Shown: positions 23,239 to 33,729 of the stretch, one piece after another
Position numbering within the stretch: position 1 is the first letter of the stretch
Layout of the letters: every line of letters begins with the position of its first letter
Assembly (NCBI GenBank): GCA_001464315.1
Contig: LNFK01000048.1
Location: 1-52,893 of the forward strand
DNA length: 52,893 nt
Source: Sphingomonadales bacterium Ga0077559
GTDB taxonomy: Bacteria; Pseudomonadota; Alphaproteobacteria; Sphingomonadales; Sphingomonadaceae
Direction: 5' to 3'
Translations under genes and position numbers: made by a program
The notes under the pieces: model-generated
What the model was told of the DNA's origin: nothing
Databases searched by the model: none
Seen by the model: only the letters and a program-made list of their open reading frames with translations

Positions 23239-25368
23239 TTATTTGCCGCGTATGACTTTGCGTGAACGCACTTTCCCGGCGAGGTCCTCAGGATAGAAGT
23301 ATACGGTTCGCAAATTCCCTTGAGCATACCGCTTCGCTTGATCGTTGAAGTGCGGCGAGGCGGGGTCGCTGCTCAGACCTCCTGCGGTCACAGCGCGAGC
23401 ACGGACACGGGGACCGAATTCGACGACCGCGACGAAGCTGTTTCCGTAGTCGCCATAATAGCGACGTGTCCCCGGATAGCGCTGTGCGCCGAACGAGGCG
23501 AGCGAGCCCCAGTTGGCCGAGACGAACGGCACCGGGATACTTGGTTTGGCATCATCGAATGTTCGAACAATCGCGCCGTCGAGACGCTGGAAGCGGTTGA
23601 TGTCGCCCCACGGCACACGCCACGACCCGAAGTCCGCTGTGAGCCGGGCGATTGCGGCGTCGAGCGCCGCGAGCTTGTCGGCATCGCTGGCCCCAACCAT
23701 CCGTGCGTGTTGAAACGGTGACAATGGCACCCCGGCGGCGGCAGCGACCCGTTCCCATAACGCGTCGGCCCAGAATGCCGCGAGGCTGGTCTCGGTCGAG
23801 GTCAGGCTCCAGCGATGGTCCCACTTGGCGAGGAGTGCGATGGCGTCCGCGCGCGCGGGATCGGGGGCCTTGGCGTGGGCAGCTATCAAAACAGGCAGCT
23901 GTTCAGCGAAGAGTGGCAGCCACGGATCATAAGCGGCGGCGGCCAGACTATCGAGCGTGAACTTCGGCAGCGCGGCCAGCACCCGCTGCGCTGCCGTCGT
24001 GCGCGGGTTGCGCCCGACCCGGTCAAAATAGCGGGCATAGTCTTGCTGTTTTGGGCTGTCTTTGCCCGCGGCCCACCATGGCCCGTCATTGACATTGAAG
24101 GCCCAGCCATTGGCCGGATTGACCACTTGGGGGAGTTCGCCGAGCGAGTGGGTCCCCCGCCAGTCGGTCGCAGGATCGTTGCCATCGACCGGCCGGGAGT
24201 AATCGAAGCGCGGATCGCGGAGCGGCATAAACTGCGGCAGGAACAGCGCGGTTTCGCTCTTGCTACTGGCGAACAGCGTGTTGTTCGAGCTATTCGCCTG
24301 CAGTGCGGCGACGTTGCGGAAACCGGCCAGGTCGCGCACCTTGGTGCGCAGGAAGCTCTGTTGCAGTGCGGCCACGGGCTTGTGCATCATCGCCGCTGCA
24401 ATCCACTTGCCATCGGCTTCGCGGACGACCGGGCCATGATGCGTGGCATAAGTCGTGAACGCCCGGCTGCCCATGACGCCGTCGGGCTTGCGATAAGCGA
24501 GCGTCATGATCCGGGCGGTCACCGGGCGTTGCTCCGTGCCATAATGATAGGTCGGCCGATCGTCCCCGGTCACCGTTACGGCAAATTCATCAATCGTATC
24601 GGCGGTGCTTGTGGTGTGCATCCAGCCCGCATTCTGGTTGAAGCCCTGATAGATGAAAAACTGGCCCCAGGTCGCCGCGCCATAGGCATTGAGCCCTTCG
24701 CCGCTGGTCACCTTTTGCTCAGCGCGGAAGAAAAAGCTGGTGTGCGGGTTGATGAGCAGCAGCGGATGACCGCTCGCGCTATGTGACGGTGCAATCACGA
24801 AGCCGTTGGAGCCGGTCGGTTCGCGCGTTATGAGTCCGCGTTCTTCGTCAGTGAGCGCGACTGTGCGGCGCTCGTAAAAGGCTTGCAGCTGACTGAGCGA
24901 AACGCGGCTGATATCGCCACCGATTGAACCTTCGGAAAAACTTAGCGCCATCCACGGTTCGAACCGGGTCAATACCTTGGGTCTTACTTCCGGATGGTCC
25001 GCCAGATATTGGTTGAGGCTCGCAGCCCAAGCCTGCATCAACTTGCGCAGCCAAGGCGGGCTCTTGGCATAGTCGGCCTTCAGTTCGTTAGGATCGATCC
25101 ACAGCCGCTGGCGCAGGTCCTGCCACAGCGCCTTTTCGCCTTCGGCCTCAGCCAAGCGGCCAAGGCTGATGAGGTAGTTCATCTCGATCCGATTGAAGTC
25201 GTCCTCGGCCTGGGCATAGATCATCCCGAACACCGCGTCGGCGTCGGAGCGACCGGTGATGTGCGATACGCCCCAATCGTCGCGGACGATTTCGGCGCGA
25301 TAAGGGGTGGCTTGCGCTGCGGTGCTTAGAGACATCGTAATGGCGCAGAAACTCGCAAATCGATCCAC
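23239..25368 (-). CDS. penicillin-acylase family Ntn hydrolase
   Basis: A 709-residue periplasmic amidase. A short signal peptide ends STAAQATPYRAEI. The alpha part carries WGVSHITGRSDADAVFGMIYAQAEDDF. Autocleavage is expected just before the serine of GSNGFVIAPSHSASGHPLL, giving the nucleophilic N-terminal Ser of the beta chain. Later family blocks are INPHTSFFF and NSSNNTLFASS. Relatives cleave penicillins, aculeacin, acyl-homoserine lactones or other N-acyl compounds, so quorum quenching is one possibility. I choose the GTG at 25368, 8 nt after GGGGAGA and beginning the signal peptide, over the longer ATG frame from 25449. Its codon use is richer in GC than the surrounding genes. Confidence 0.85.
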   Translation of the reverse strand: MDRFASFCAITMSLSTAAQATPYRAEIVRDDWGVSHITGRSDADAVFGMIYAQAEDDFNRIEMNYLISLGRLAEAEGEKALWQDLRQRLWIDPNELKADYAKSPPWLRKLMQAWAASLNQYLADHPEVRPKVLTRFEPWMALSFSEGSIGGDISRVSLSQLQAFYERRTVALTDEERGLITREPTGSNGFVIAPSHSASGHPLLLINPHTSFFFRAEQKVTSGEGLNAYGAATWGQFFIYQGFNQNAGWMHTTSTADTIDEFAVTVTGDDRPTYHYGTEQRPVTARIMTLAYRKPDGVMGSRAFTTYATHHGPVVREADGKWIAAAMMHKPVAALQQSFLRTKVRDLAGFRNVAALQANSSNNTLFASSKSETALFLPQFMPLRDPRFDYSRPVDGNDPATDWRGTHSLGELPQVVNPANGWAFNVNDGPWWAAGKDSPKQQDYARYFDRVGRNPRTTAAQRVLAALPKFTLDSLAAAAYDPWLPLFAEQLPVLIAAHAKAPDPARADAIALLAKWDHRWSLTSTETSLAAFWADALWERVAAAAGVPLSPFQHARMVGASDADKLAALDAAIARLTADFGSWRVPWGDINRFQRLDGAIVRTFDDAKPSIPVPFVSANWGSLASFGAQRYPGTRRYYGDYGNSFVAVVEFGPRVRARAVTAGGLSSDPASPHFNDQAKRYAQGNLRTVYFYPEDLAGKVRSRKVIRGK

Positions 25369-26207
25369 AGGCAGTTCTCCCCTCAATTGTCCAGCGTTGA
25401 GCGTAGCGCCGGATCTGCCCTCGCGCCAGCGGGGCTTATCGTCCGGCATCCAACCCGGCGGAAGAGTAGCAGACTCAGAGAATTTTCACCTTTTTGCTCG
25501 AAACTTAATGGATGGCCCCTTTCTAAGACCCCGACGAGGTTTATGAATGTCTGTAAAGTTAGCGAAACTGGCTCTCCCCAAGGCCACGAGACTATCATGC
25601 TGAAAGCATGCTTTCCGGTATCCAGCTTATTTACAGCGAACCGATAGTTAGCTGTTTGCTTGCCTAGAACGCTTGGGCCGTGAGCGACACGAAGGTTGAA
25701 GGAGTGATTTGGGGGATCAAAACCGCCTTAATACTATCCCCGTGTGTCGGAGCGGCAACGGCATCGTTGATCACACTTAATGGAAATATCCAGAAGTGCC
25801 CAGCGTGGCCGAGAGTGGTGCCCCAGAGGCACCAAAGACGGGCACTCAAATCATTGGGAAATTTTGGTGGATTTGCCTGTCTAGTTCGGTGGCAGCTTCG
25901 TTGGAGATTCTGACAGTCCGGTATGTATGCGCCAGTAGGGCTTAGCGGACGTTCGTACATCCGATAAGTCAATGACAGCTGCGCGCTCCATTTTCCGACA
26001 TTAGCTTGTGCAAGCGGTCCAAGTAAAAGCGGACTCAACTGGTGTCAAATAAATCGACATCTGCCTCAACTCGATAAGCCTCCAGTGCCTGCGTCGTCAG
26101 CAACTTATCGATGCTCATTTCGGAAGTAATATAATGAAGCATCATTGCTTATCGCAGGTTAAAACTGCATTGCCGGACGTGCAAATAAGCGATGATGGGA
26201 GATAGGG
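25369..26207. other. 839-bp gap, decayed DNA
   Basis: No convincing full gene. It contains a CATGCT-gaa-AGCATG hairpin near 25600, a GTG-led frame at 25680 (first 40 codons look mildly coding) and antisense frames of low quality. A 27-codon fragment at 26035-26118 is listed separately. The promoter for crbS must lie in the last 150 bp. Confidence 0.5.
26035..26118 (-). pseudogene. 27-codon ORF, possible 5' remnant of a lost gene
   Basis: It encodes MSIDKLLTTQALEAYRVEAD followed by VDLFDTS and a stop. The composition is that of a real globular protein's first helix rather than random sequence, and the DNA beyond the stop degenerates. No good Shine-Dalgarno is seen. It is divergent from crbS with 89 bp between starts. 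I read it as the surviving start of a deleted gene, or a small protein of its own. Confidence 0.25.
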
Positions 26208-29200
26208 ATGCCGGCAGCGCTGCCACTGGCAGTTATCATTATTTACGCTGTGTGCTTGTTCGCTTTTGCGTCTTGGGCGGAAAGCCATAGCAATGCGAGG
26301 CTGAAACAGCGATTACGCGTGCCTGCTTACGCACTGGCACTGGCGGTTTATTGCACATCTTGGACCTACTATGGCGCGGTCGGTTCGGCGGTGGCCGATG
26401 GTTGGTCCTATCTGCCGATTTATCTGGGGCCGATCCTACTGTTTGTTTTCGGCCATCGGTTTTTGCGCAAGTTGATCGATGCAGTCAAAAGCGATGGCGC
26501 GAATTCTATATCCGAATTTATCGGCGGGCGTTTCGGCAAAAGTCAAAGCGTTGCGGCACTGGTCACTATTCTCGCCTTGCTCGGCAGCATTCCCTATCTC
26601 GCGCTTCAGCTGCGGTCATTGGGCACCACATATACGATGATATCGGGCGGCGGGAGTGCGTCGACTGCAATGGCGGTTGCGGCGGTTGGCCTTGCATTGT
26701 TTACGATGGTCTATGGCACAAGGCGGTATGAAGCTGCTGGCCGAAACGATGCGGTGCTGTTCGCGGTTGGATTTGAATCGTTGTTGAAACTCGGCGCTTT
26801 GCTGGTTGCGGGTGCCCTTGCGATATGGCTGCTTGCACAGAGCAGCCCGGATAGTTTTCCCGGCGGCTTGTCGCAGCTCTCGCGAAATTTTGCACCGTCG
26901 AACATCGGCATCGATTTCTTTGTCATCACGTTGCTGTCGATGGCGGCGATCATCTGCTTGCCCCGGCAATTTTATGTGACGGTGATCGAAGCGGAAAGCT
27001 CAGGCGATCTGACTCGCGCGCGCTGGCCGTTTGTCGCTTATATGGTGGCGACGCTCATTGTCGTCCTGCCGATTTCTGCGGCAGGGCTCTCGCTGCTGCC
27101 GCCTGATACCCGCCCGGACCTGTATGTGCTGCAACTCCCACTGTCGCAGCAGATGAACATGCCGACATTGCTGATTTTTCTCGGCGGCTTTTCGGCGGCA
27201 ACCGCAATGGTGCTGGTCGAAACCATCGCGCTGTCGACGATGATATCCAATGATCTGGTTGCGCCCTATCTGGTTCGAAGTGAGCGCCTGAAAGGCGAGG
27301 GCGATCTGGGTCGTGCGCTGCTAACGACACGACGGCTGGCGATGGCTGCGATCATGCTTGCGGCCTTGGGTTGGGCTTTGGGCATAGCCGATAACCAGCG
27401 ATTGGCATCGATCGGGTTGGTCGCATTTGCGGCGATGGCGCAATTTGCGCCGGTGTTGATACTTGCAGTATTGGGGAGCAACCGGGACTCATCGGCTGCA
27501 AAAGCTGGACTGATAACTGGTTTGATCGTCTGGATTTATACGCTGGCGATGCCACAAATGTTGGGAGAATATTGGCTAGGCGGGCTTCGCGGCACGCTGG
27601 CTGACCCTAACGCTCTGTTGGGAATTGATGGGCTTAGCCCAATCAGCCATGGTGCGCTTTGGAGCATCGGGGCCAATCTTGTCGCGTTTTCGCTGGTGAC
27701 GATGCGGCGCGTGCAGACGGGCGCACTCCCAAGTTTGCTGCGCAACTCCTATCCCGACGCAGCTTCGGTCTCCAGCATGGACGAACTCAAATCGGTTGTT
27801 GCCCGCTTCGTCGGTCCAGAGGCGGCTGCCGAAGCATTCACTGGCATGTCGGGAGATGCACAGATCGATCGGTTCAATACGCGTAAGGCCGAACGCCTGA
27901 TCGCTGGCGTTGTCGGACTGCCGTCCGCAAGGGCATTTCTACGCTCGGCGCTTTACGGGTCTAATCTTACGCACGAAGAAGTCTCGCGGATATTGGACGA
28001 TACGGGGCAGAGCCTGCGTTTCTCGAAAGGATTGCTCGCGGCGACGCTAGAGAATATCGATCCTGGGGTGAGCGTGGTTGACCGCGACTCGAACATTGTT
28101 GCATGGAACAGCCAATATCTCGAACTGTTCGAATATCCGCCGGGGATGGTCCGGGTAGGCGCGCCGGTTGCTGATCTTATCCGTTACAATGCAGAGCGCG
28201 GCGACTGTGGGCCGGGTGAGGTCGAGGCGCATGTCGAGAAGCGCTTGGGGCATATGCGCAATGGGCTGGCGCACAGTTTCGAACGCGTCCGGCCTGACGG
28301 GCGTGTATTGAAAACCGTCGGCGGACCGATGCCAAGCGGTGGCTATGTGATGTGCTTTACCGATGTGACCGCTGAAGCACAGGCTTTGGCTGCACTCGAG
28401 CGTGCGCGGGCAGAACTGGAAACGCGCGTTACCGAACGGACGAGCGAACTGCAGGCGGCAAATGATGCCTTGGCAGAAGCCGACTCCGAAAAAACACGGT
28501 TTCTTGCAGCCGCCAGCCATGACTTGTTGCAGCCAATTCATGCGGCAAGGCTGTTTGCGGCTGCGCTCGGCAGGCAAATACCCGATGCGCAAGGCGATAT
28601 CTTGGGCAAGCTCGATCGGTCGATTGAATCGGCTGACACGCTGCTGCGTGCGCTTTTGGATATATCGCGATTGGATGCAGGCGGAGTGATACCCGAACCG
28701 AAACCACTTCAATTAAGGTCGCTGCTGGTGGAAATCGCGGAGACATTTGCTCCGCTGGTACGCGAAAAGGGGCTCTCGATCCGCATCGGGCCGGGTGACT
28801 CGATTGTTGAAACCGACGCCGGACTATTACGCTCGATCATCCAGAATTACCTGTCGAATGCGATCCGCTACACGCAAAAAGGTGGAATAATTATCGGTGT
28901 CAGGCGCCGAGGCGGCATGGCGCGGATCGACGTCATCGACTCAGGCCCGGGTATTCCAGTCGACAAGCAAAAACAGATATTTCGCGAATTCGAACGGCTA
29001 GAAAACGCGAACGAAGGCGGCATCGGGTTGGGACTTGCCATTGTCGAGCGTACCGCCCGCGTTCTGGGGGCGCGCATTTCGCTTCGGTCGCGCGAAGGGC
29101 GTGGCAGCCGGTTCAGTATTTCGCTTCCGCGTTCGAATGTGGAGCCAGAACTAACTCAGCACGCAGCGATACGCGAACGAGAGCATGTCGGAAGGCTCGG

Positions 29201-29546
29201 CATTCTCGTCGTCGATGACGATCCTGCAAATTGTGAAGCCATGGAAAGCTATTTGCTTGCTTTGGGGCATTGCACATTGTCGGCGACCTCGGCGCAGGGT
29301 GCATTAGAGTTGCAGTCCGATTTCGAAGTGGCGCTGATCGATTTCAATCTCGGCGACGAGGAGGACGGTCTTTGGCTGATTGCGCGGTTGCGGGAGCAAT
29401 ATCCCGATGCGCGTTACGCGCTTGTAACCGCAGCACGCCCGGACGAATATTCGATGCGGCCTGAACTTGCCAACGTTTCGGTCCTCCGCAAACCCGTCTC
29501 AGCATCTGATCTGGAGCAATGGTTGCACGCCAAAACCGGGATTTAA
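26208..29546 (+). CDS. crbS: hybrid sensor histidine kinase with sodium/solute-symporter domain (CrbS)
   Basis: A 1112-residue membrane protein. Residues 1 to about 510 form an SSS-type 13-helix transporter-like domain (CTSWTYYGAVGSA, SISEFIGGRFGKS). Next come a PAS domain (about 610-730), a coiled linker, a HisKA domain with H771 in ASHDLLQPIHAARLF, and an ATPase domain (NYLSNAIRYT, DSGPGIP, GGIGLGLAIVE). A receiver domain with acceptor D1045 in ALIDFNLGD ends the protein. CrbS with CrbR controls acs and the acetate switch in Vibrio and Pseudomonas; adjacency to crbR and acs here supports the name. GGGAGA precedes the ATG. Its stop TAA shares the palindrome TTAA with the convergent crbR stop. 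Confidence 0.88.
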   Translation: MPAALPLAVIIIYAVCLFAFASWAESHSNARLKQRLRVPAYALALAVYCTSWTYYGAVGSAVADGWSYLPIYLGPILLFVFGHRFLRKLIDAVKSDGANSISEFIGGRFGKSQSVAALVTILALLGSIPYLALQLRSLGTTYTMISGGGSASTAMAVAAVGLALFTMVYGTRRYEAAGRNDAVLFAVGFESLLKLGALLVAGALAIWLLAQSSPDSFPGGLSQLSRNFAPSNIGIDFFVITLLSMAAIICLPRQFYVTVIEAESSGDLTRARWPFVAYMVATLIVVLPISAAGLSLLPPDTRPDLYVLQLPLSQQMNMPTLLIFLGGFSAATAMVLVETIALSTMISNDLVAPYLVRSERLKGEGDLGRALLTTRRLAMAAIMLAALGWALGIADNQRLASIGLVAFAAMAQFAPVLILAVLGSNRDSSAAKAGLITGLIVWIYTLAMPQMLGEYWLGGLRGTLADPNALLGIDGLSPISHGALWSIGANLVAFSLVTMRRVQTGALPSLLRNSYPDAASVSSMDELKSVVARFVGPEAAAEAFTGMSGDAQIDRFNTRKAERLIAGVVGLPSARAFLRSALYGSNLTHEEVSRILDDTGQSLRFSKGLLAATLENIDPGVSVVDRDSNIVAWNSQYLELFEYPPGMVRVGAPVADLIRYNAERGDCGPGEVEAHVEKRLGHMRNGLAHSFERVRPDGRVLKTVGGPMPSGGYVMCFTDVTAEAQALAALERARAELETRVTERTSELQAANDALAEADSEKTRFLAAASHDLLQPIHAARLFAAALGRQIPDAQGDILGKLDRSIESADTLLRALLDISRLDAGGVIPEPKPLQLRSLLVEIAETFAPLVREKGLSIRIGPGDSIVETDAGLLRSIIQNYLSNAIRYTQKGGIIIGVRRRGGMARIDVIDSGPGIPVDKQKQIFREFERLENANEGGIGLGLAIVERTARVLGARISLRSREGRGSRFSISLPRSNVEPELTQHAAIREREHVGRLGILVVDDDPANCEAMESYLLALGHCTLSATSAQGALELQSDFEVALIDFNLGDEEDGLWLIARLREQYPDARYALVTAARPDEYSMRPELANVSVLRKPVSASDLEQWLHAKTGI

Positions 29547-30169
29547 TCGTGCACCAATTCAAGGCCCAGCGCCTTGGCGGCCAAAACCGCCTGAGTCCTG
29601 TTCTGGACATCAAGTTTCTTGAGGATCGCCGTCATATGCGCTTTGACCGTCGCCTCGCCGACGCCGAGATCATAGGCAATCTGCTTGTTGAGGCGGCCCT
29701 TCATAACTCCCAATAACACCTTGAGTTGCGTAGGCGTCAGCGACGCGATTTGCGCTGCAACCGTATCGACCGCGTCGTCAACTGGCGCCTCGATTTTGCG
29801 TCCGTCCAATGCAGCAGCAATGGCCTGTTCAATGGCATCGAGACCTGCGTCCTTGCCGAGAAATCCAACCGCTCCGAAACGCACAGCATTGCGTGCAGCT
29901 TGAGCCGCTTCCGCACTCGACACGACCAATATGGGAATCCCGGGCTTTTCGGCATGGAGCAAGGCAACTCCGGAATAGCCCTCTGCACCGGGCATTTTGA
30001 GATCGAGGAGGATTAGGATAAGGTCATCTGCCGCAATCGCTTCATTCAATGCTGTGGGCAAATTGGCGCATTCGACGATCCGCGCATTGGGCCGCACCGC
30101 CGCTGCCGCCATGGCCAAGGCTTGACGAAACAGCGGATGGTCATCCGCGATGAGGATGCTGCCGGTCAT
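29543..30169 (-). CDS. crbR: LuxR-type response regulator CrbR
   Basis: A 208-residue two-domain regulator. The receiver domain has the acidic pocket ILIADDHP and phospho-acceptor D56 in ILLDLKMPG. The C-terminal LuxR/NarL helix-turn-helix has [21 protein letters not shown] and [16 protein letters not shown]. It is presumed to be phosphorylated by the convergent CrbS kinase and to activate acs. Its ATG overlaps the acs stop by 4 nt (ATGA), so regulator and target are co-translated and can form a positive loop. The arrangement acs-crbR on one strand and crbS facing them is visible directly. Confidence 0.88.
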   Translation of the reverse strand: MTGSILIADDHPLFRQALAMAAAAVRPNARIVECANLPTALNEAIAADDLILILLDLKMPGAEGYSGVALLHAEKPGIPILVVSSAEAAQAARNAVRFGAVGFLGKDAGLDAIEQAIAAALDGRKIEAPVDDAVDTVAAQIASLTPTQLKVLLGVMKGRLNKQIAYDLGVGEATVKAHMTAILKKLDVQNRTQAVLAAKALGLELVHD

Positions 30170-32103
30170 GCCGCGACGGAACGCGAACCCACCAGAGTTT
30201 CAACAACGGACGGATCGGCAAGCGTCGATATGTCCCCCAGGTTGGACACATCGCCCTCTGCGATCTTGCGCAGTATGCGGCGCATGATTTTGCCCGACCG
30301 CGTTTTGGGCAGACCGGGTGCAAAATGGATGACATCGGGGGTCGCAATGGGGCCGATTTCATGGCGGACCCATTTGATGAGGTCGGCGCGCACTTCGGCC
30401 GATTCTGCTTCATTGGCGTTCAGCGTGACATAGGCATAAATTCCCTGTCCTTTGATGTCATGTGGAAAGCCGACAACTGCTGCCTCAGCGACTTTAGCAT
30501 GCGCGACGAGAGCGCTTTCTACTTCGGCGGTGCCCATGCGGTGCCCCGATACGTTGATGACGTCATCAACGCGGCCGGTAATCCAGTAATATCCGTCCTC
30601 ATCGCGGCGGCACCCGTCACCGGTAAAATATTTGCCCGGATAAGTGGTGAAATAGGTCTGGAAAAACCGTTCATGGTCGCCCCAGACGGTGCGCATTTGC
30701 CCTGGCCAGCTGTCGGTGATGCACAGATTGCCGTCGGCCGCGCCTTCAAGCAATTTACCTTCGCCATCGACCAGAACAGGCTGCACGCCAAACATCGGTT
30801 TCGACGCTGCGCCAGGCTTAAGCGCGTGCGCGCCCGGAAGCGGCGTCATCATCGTCGCGCCCGTTTCGGTCTGCCAATAGGTATCGACAATCGGGCAGCG
30901 GCCTTCGCCGACGACATGATAATACCATTCCCAGGCTTCGGGATTGATCGGCTCGCCAACCGAACCAAGCAAGTGCAGCGAACTGCGCGAGGTTTTCTTC
31001 ACCCATTCATCGCCTTCGCGCATCAGCGAGCGTAGTGCCGTCGGCGCGCCATAAAAAATGTTGACCTGATGCCGGTCAACGATCTGCCAGAACCGGCTAT
31101 GGTCGGGATAATTGGGAACGCCTTCGAACATGACCGTTGTCGCACCATTGGCGAGCGGGCCGTAGACGACATAAGTGTGTCCGGTGACCCAGCCGATATC
31201 GGCGGCGCACCAATAGATTTCGCCGGGACTGTAGTTGAACACATAATGATGCGTCATTGCCGCCCACACCAGATAGCCGCCGGTGGTGTGCAACACGCCT
31301 TTAGGCTTTCCGGTCGATCCCGATGTGTAGAGGATAAACAAGGGATCTTCGGCGCCCATGACCTCGGGCGCACATTCCGCCGCCACCGTCTTGCGGGCTT
31401 CATCATACCAGACATCGCGACCTTCGGCCATTTCGATAGCATTGCCGACATGGCGAATTACCAGACACGCTGTAACCGAATTGCAATGCTTCAGCGCTTC
31501 ATCGACATTGGACTTAAGCGGAACCAGCTTGCCGCCGCGCATTCCGGCGTCAGCAGTAATGACGATATTCGAATCACAATCCTGGATGCGCCCAGCCAGC
31601 GCGTCGGGCGAAAAGCCTCCAAAAACGATCGAATGGATTGCGCCAATGCGCGTACAAGCGAGCATCGCCATCGCCGCTTCCGGGATCATCGGCATGTAAA
31701 TGGTGATGCGGTCGCCGCGGCGCGCACCCAGTTTTTTTAGGACATTAGCCATCCTGCATACCTCGGCGTGTAGTTCACCATAGCTGATGCGCCGCTGCTG
31801 CGATGGGTCATCGCCTTCCCAGATAATGGCTATGTCATCGGCACGGTCGGGCAGGTGTCGGTCGAGGCAATTTGCCGATACGTTCAGCGCGCCGTCCTCG
31901 AACCATTTGATGCCGAAATCGGCTTCGTTGAAGCTGGTGTTCTTGACCTTGCTAAACGGTGTGATCCAGTCGATGCGCTTCGCCTCGTGCCGCCAGAAAT
32001 TGTCAGGGTCGCTATTCGACAAAGCATACGCTTCTTCATAGCCGTCTGCCGTAATAAATGCCTTTTGCTTCCATGCATCTGGAACGGGATAAATTTCTGA
32101 CAT
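30166..32103 (-). CDS. acs: acetate-CoA ligase (acetyl-CoA synthetase)
   Basis: A 645-residue AMP-forming ligase converting acetate, ATP and CoA to acetyl-CoA in the cytoplasm. Motifs are the P-loop [64 protein letters not shown] and the C-terminal [11 protein letters not shown]. The lysine there (K605) is the classical acetylation site that shuts the enzyme off. Start at 32103 is supported by GAGAGG; the frame is open to 32133. It is divergent from a porin gene, with a 189-bp region that probably carries the CrbR sites. A propionate-specific enzyme is less likely because of length and motif pattern. Confidence 0.94.
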   Translation of the reverse strand: MSEIYPVPDAWKQKAFITADGYEEAYALSNSDPDNFWRHEAKRIDWITPFSKVKNTSFNEADFGIKWFEDGALNVSANCLDRHLPDRADDIAIIWEGDDPSQQRRISYGELHAEVCRMANVLKKLGARRGDRITIYMPMIPEAAMAMLACTRIGAIHSIVFGGFSPDALAGRIQDCDSNIVITADAGMRGGKLVPLKSNVDEALKHCNSVTACLVIRHVGNAIEMAEGRDVWYDEARKTVAAECAPEVMGAEDPLFILYTSGSTGKPKGVLHTTGGYLVWAAMTHHYVFNYSPGEIYWCAADIGWVTGHTYVVYGPLANGATTVMFEGVPNYPDHSRFWQIVDRHQVNIFYGAPTALRSLMREGDEWVKKTSRSSLHLLGSVGEPINPEAWEWYYHVVGEGRCPIVDTYWQTETGATMMTPLPGAHALKPGAASKPMFGVQPVLVDGEGKLLEGAADGNLCITDSWPGQMRTVWGDHERFFQTYFTTYPGKYFTGDGCRRDEDGYYWITGRVDDVINVSGHRMGTAEVESALVAHAKVAEAAVVGFPHDIKGQGIYAYVTLNANEAESAEVRADLIKWVRHEIGPIATPDVIHFAPGLPKTRSGKIMRRILRKIAEGDVSNLGDISTLADPSVVETLVGSRSVAA

Positions 32104-32292
32104 TGCGCCTCTCCATATCTTCCTCATTTTCAACCGGGATAGCCTACACCCACCGGTTCGACATCCCCGACCAAAGTCGAACAGGAAATGCCCAAGGATT
32201 AGACCAAAGTCTATCTATCACCGCCGTCAAAGTAAGGCGACCATATACATTCTCGCAAATAGGATCGGCACAACGCCGGACAGGAGAGGATG

Positions 32293-33699
32293 ATGGATAA
32301 AAAGAAACTGGCGAGATGGCTGCTGACTGGCGTCGCAACTGCGGGCCTTATGCCGACCAGCGCGCTGGCTGACACAGCGAAAGAAGCGCAGCTCGAAGCC
32401 AGGGTCGAAGCGCTCGAGCGCGCATTCGGTACACTCCAAGGCGAACTGCATACCACCAAGGCTGAAAATGCCGAATTGCGCCAAGCGATTGTCCGTGCCG
32501 ACGCTAAAGCAACAGAGGCTATGACTGCTTCGCTGGCCGTTAAGGCTGCACCGGCAGTGGTTGTCGACGGTTTTACGGTTGGCAACGGCGCAACACGCGT
32601 CAAAATCGGCGGCTTTCTGAAAACGGTCGGCAGTTTCAGCCGGTGGAGCGATGGCGACGTTGCGGCCAACACATTGGGCCGCGATTTCTATTTGCCGCAA
32701 TCGATCCCCGTGGGGGGTATCCGCGAGGCAACCGACAACGACTTTTCTGCCAAGCAAACTCGGCTCTGGCTGAATCTGGAAACGCAAATCGCCGGACATA
32801 CGCTCAAAGGCTATGTCGAAACCGATTTCCAGACTGCTGCTGGGACGCAAGGTACAGAGCGGACGACGAACGGCTATGATTTGGCGCTTCGACGCGTTTT
32901 CGTACAATATGACCGGCTGACAATCGGGCAGGATTGGAGCACTTTCCAATATGTAGGAGCGCTTCCCGAAACAACCGATTTTGTTGGTCCGACTGAAGGA
33001 ACAGTGTTCGTACGGCAGCCCTTGGTTCGCTATTCGATGCCCGTTGGCAAGGGGCTGACGCTGCACGCTTCGGTTGAAAATCCCGAAACCGCGATGGCCA
33101 ATCAGGGCGCGACTTCGCTCATCGAGAATGACGATGACAGTCTACCCGATTTTGCTGCCCGGCTGAATTACACCGGAGCTTTCGGCGAGCTGTCGCTCGC
33201 AGGGCTCGTCCGGCAGCTTTCATTCGACAATGGCGGCATCAGTGACAAGGCGACGGGCTATGGCGCGAGCGTAGCAGGGAAGATTTTCCTCGATAGCGCC
33301 AAGCGTTACGACCTTCGGTTCATGGCGACTTATGGCCGTGGAATTGGCCGCTACGTGGGCATCAATTTTGCTCCCGACGCTGTGATTGCAACGAGCGTAA
33401 ACGAACTACGGCGCGTTGGCACATTTGCTGGCCTCGCCGCGCTTCGCCTTGGTTGGACGCCTAAGCTGCGCTCGACCTTTATGGCGAGTTATCAGGACGC
33501 CGATTACGACGCTGGCCTGTCCGCCGCATCAATTGCCGCCTTCAACCAATCGGCATGGAGCGTCGCTGGCAATCTTTTCTGGTCGCCCGCGGCTGGCTTC
33601 GATCTGGGCATCGAATATCGGCACGCCGTCCGGCAGCTTGTGAACGGGGCCGACGGCAAGCTCGACCGCGTGGAATTTGCCGCAAAGTACAGTTTCTAA
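32293..33699 (+). CDS. DcaP-family trimeric outer-membrane porin
   Basis: A 468-residue protein with a signal peptide (MDKKKLARWLLTGVATAGLM, cleaving after SALA). An N-terminal coiled-coil (QLEARVEALERAFGTLQGEL) is followed by a beta-barrel. Alternating aromatic strands end in the typical C-terminal phenylalanine (EFAAKYSF). DcaP porins take up small carboxylic acids. The barrel contains the family segment LKGYVETDFQ and YDRLTIGQDWSTF. Two ATGs (32290, 32293) are possible; the second has better spacing from AGGAG. It is divergent from acs and precedes an MFS transporter by 30 bp, so the three genes likely make an acetate or short-acid uptake and activation unit. Confidence 0.87.
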   Translation: MDKKKLARWLLTGVATAGLMPTSALADTAKEAQLEARVEALERAFGTLQGELHTTKAENAELRQAIVRADAKATEAMTASLAVKAAPAVVVDGFTVGNGATRVKIGGFLKTVGSFSRWSDGDVAANTLGRDFYLPQSIPVGGIREATDNDFSAKQTRLWLNLETQIAGHTLKGYVETDFQTAAGTQGTERTTNGYDLALRRVFVQYDRLTIGQDWSTFQYVGALPETTDFVGPTEGTVFVRQPLVRYSMPVGKGLTLHASVENPETAMANQGATSLIENDDDSLPDFAARLNYTGAFGELSLAGLVRQLSFDNGGISDKATGYGASVAGKIFLDSAKRYDLRFMATYGRGIGRYVGINFAPDAVIATSVNELRRVGTFAGLAALRLGWTPKLRSTFMASYQDADYDAGLSAASIAAFNQSAWSVAGNLFWSPAAGFDLGIEYRHAVRQLVNGADGKLDRVEFAAKYSF

Positions 33700-33729
33700 T
33701 CAATGTTCAACACGAGTGGGAGAAAGAAT

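Noticed and set aside
25664-26038. 124-codon minus-strand ORF and the overlapping + strand ORF at 25680
   Set aside because: Composition is random-like, no ribosome site, no motif; the region looks decayed.
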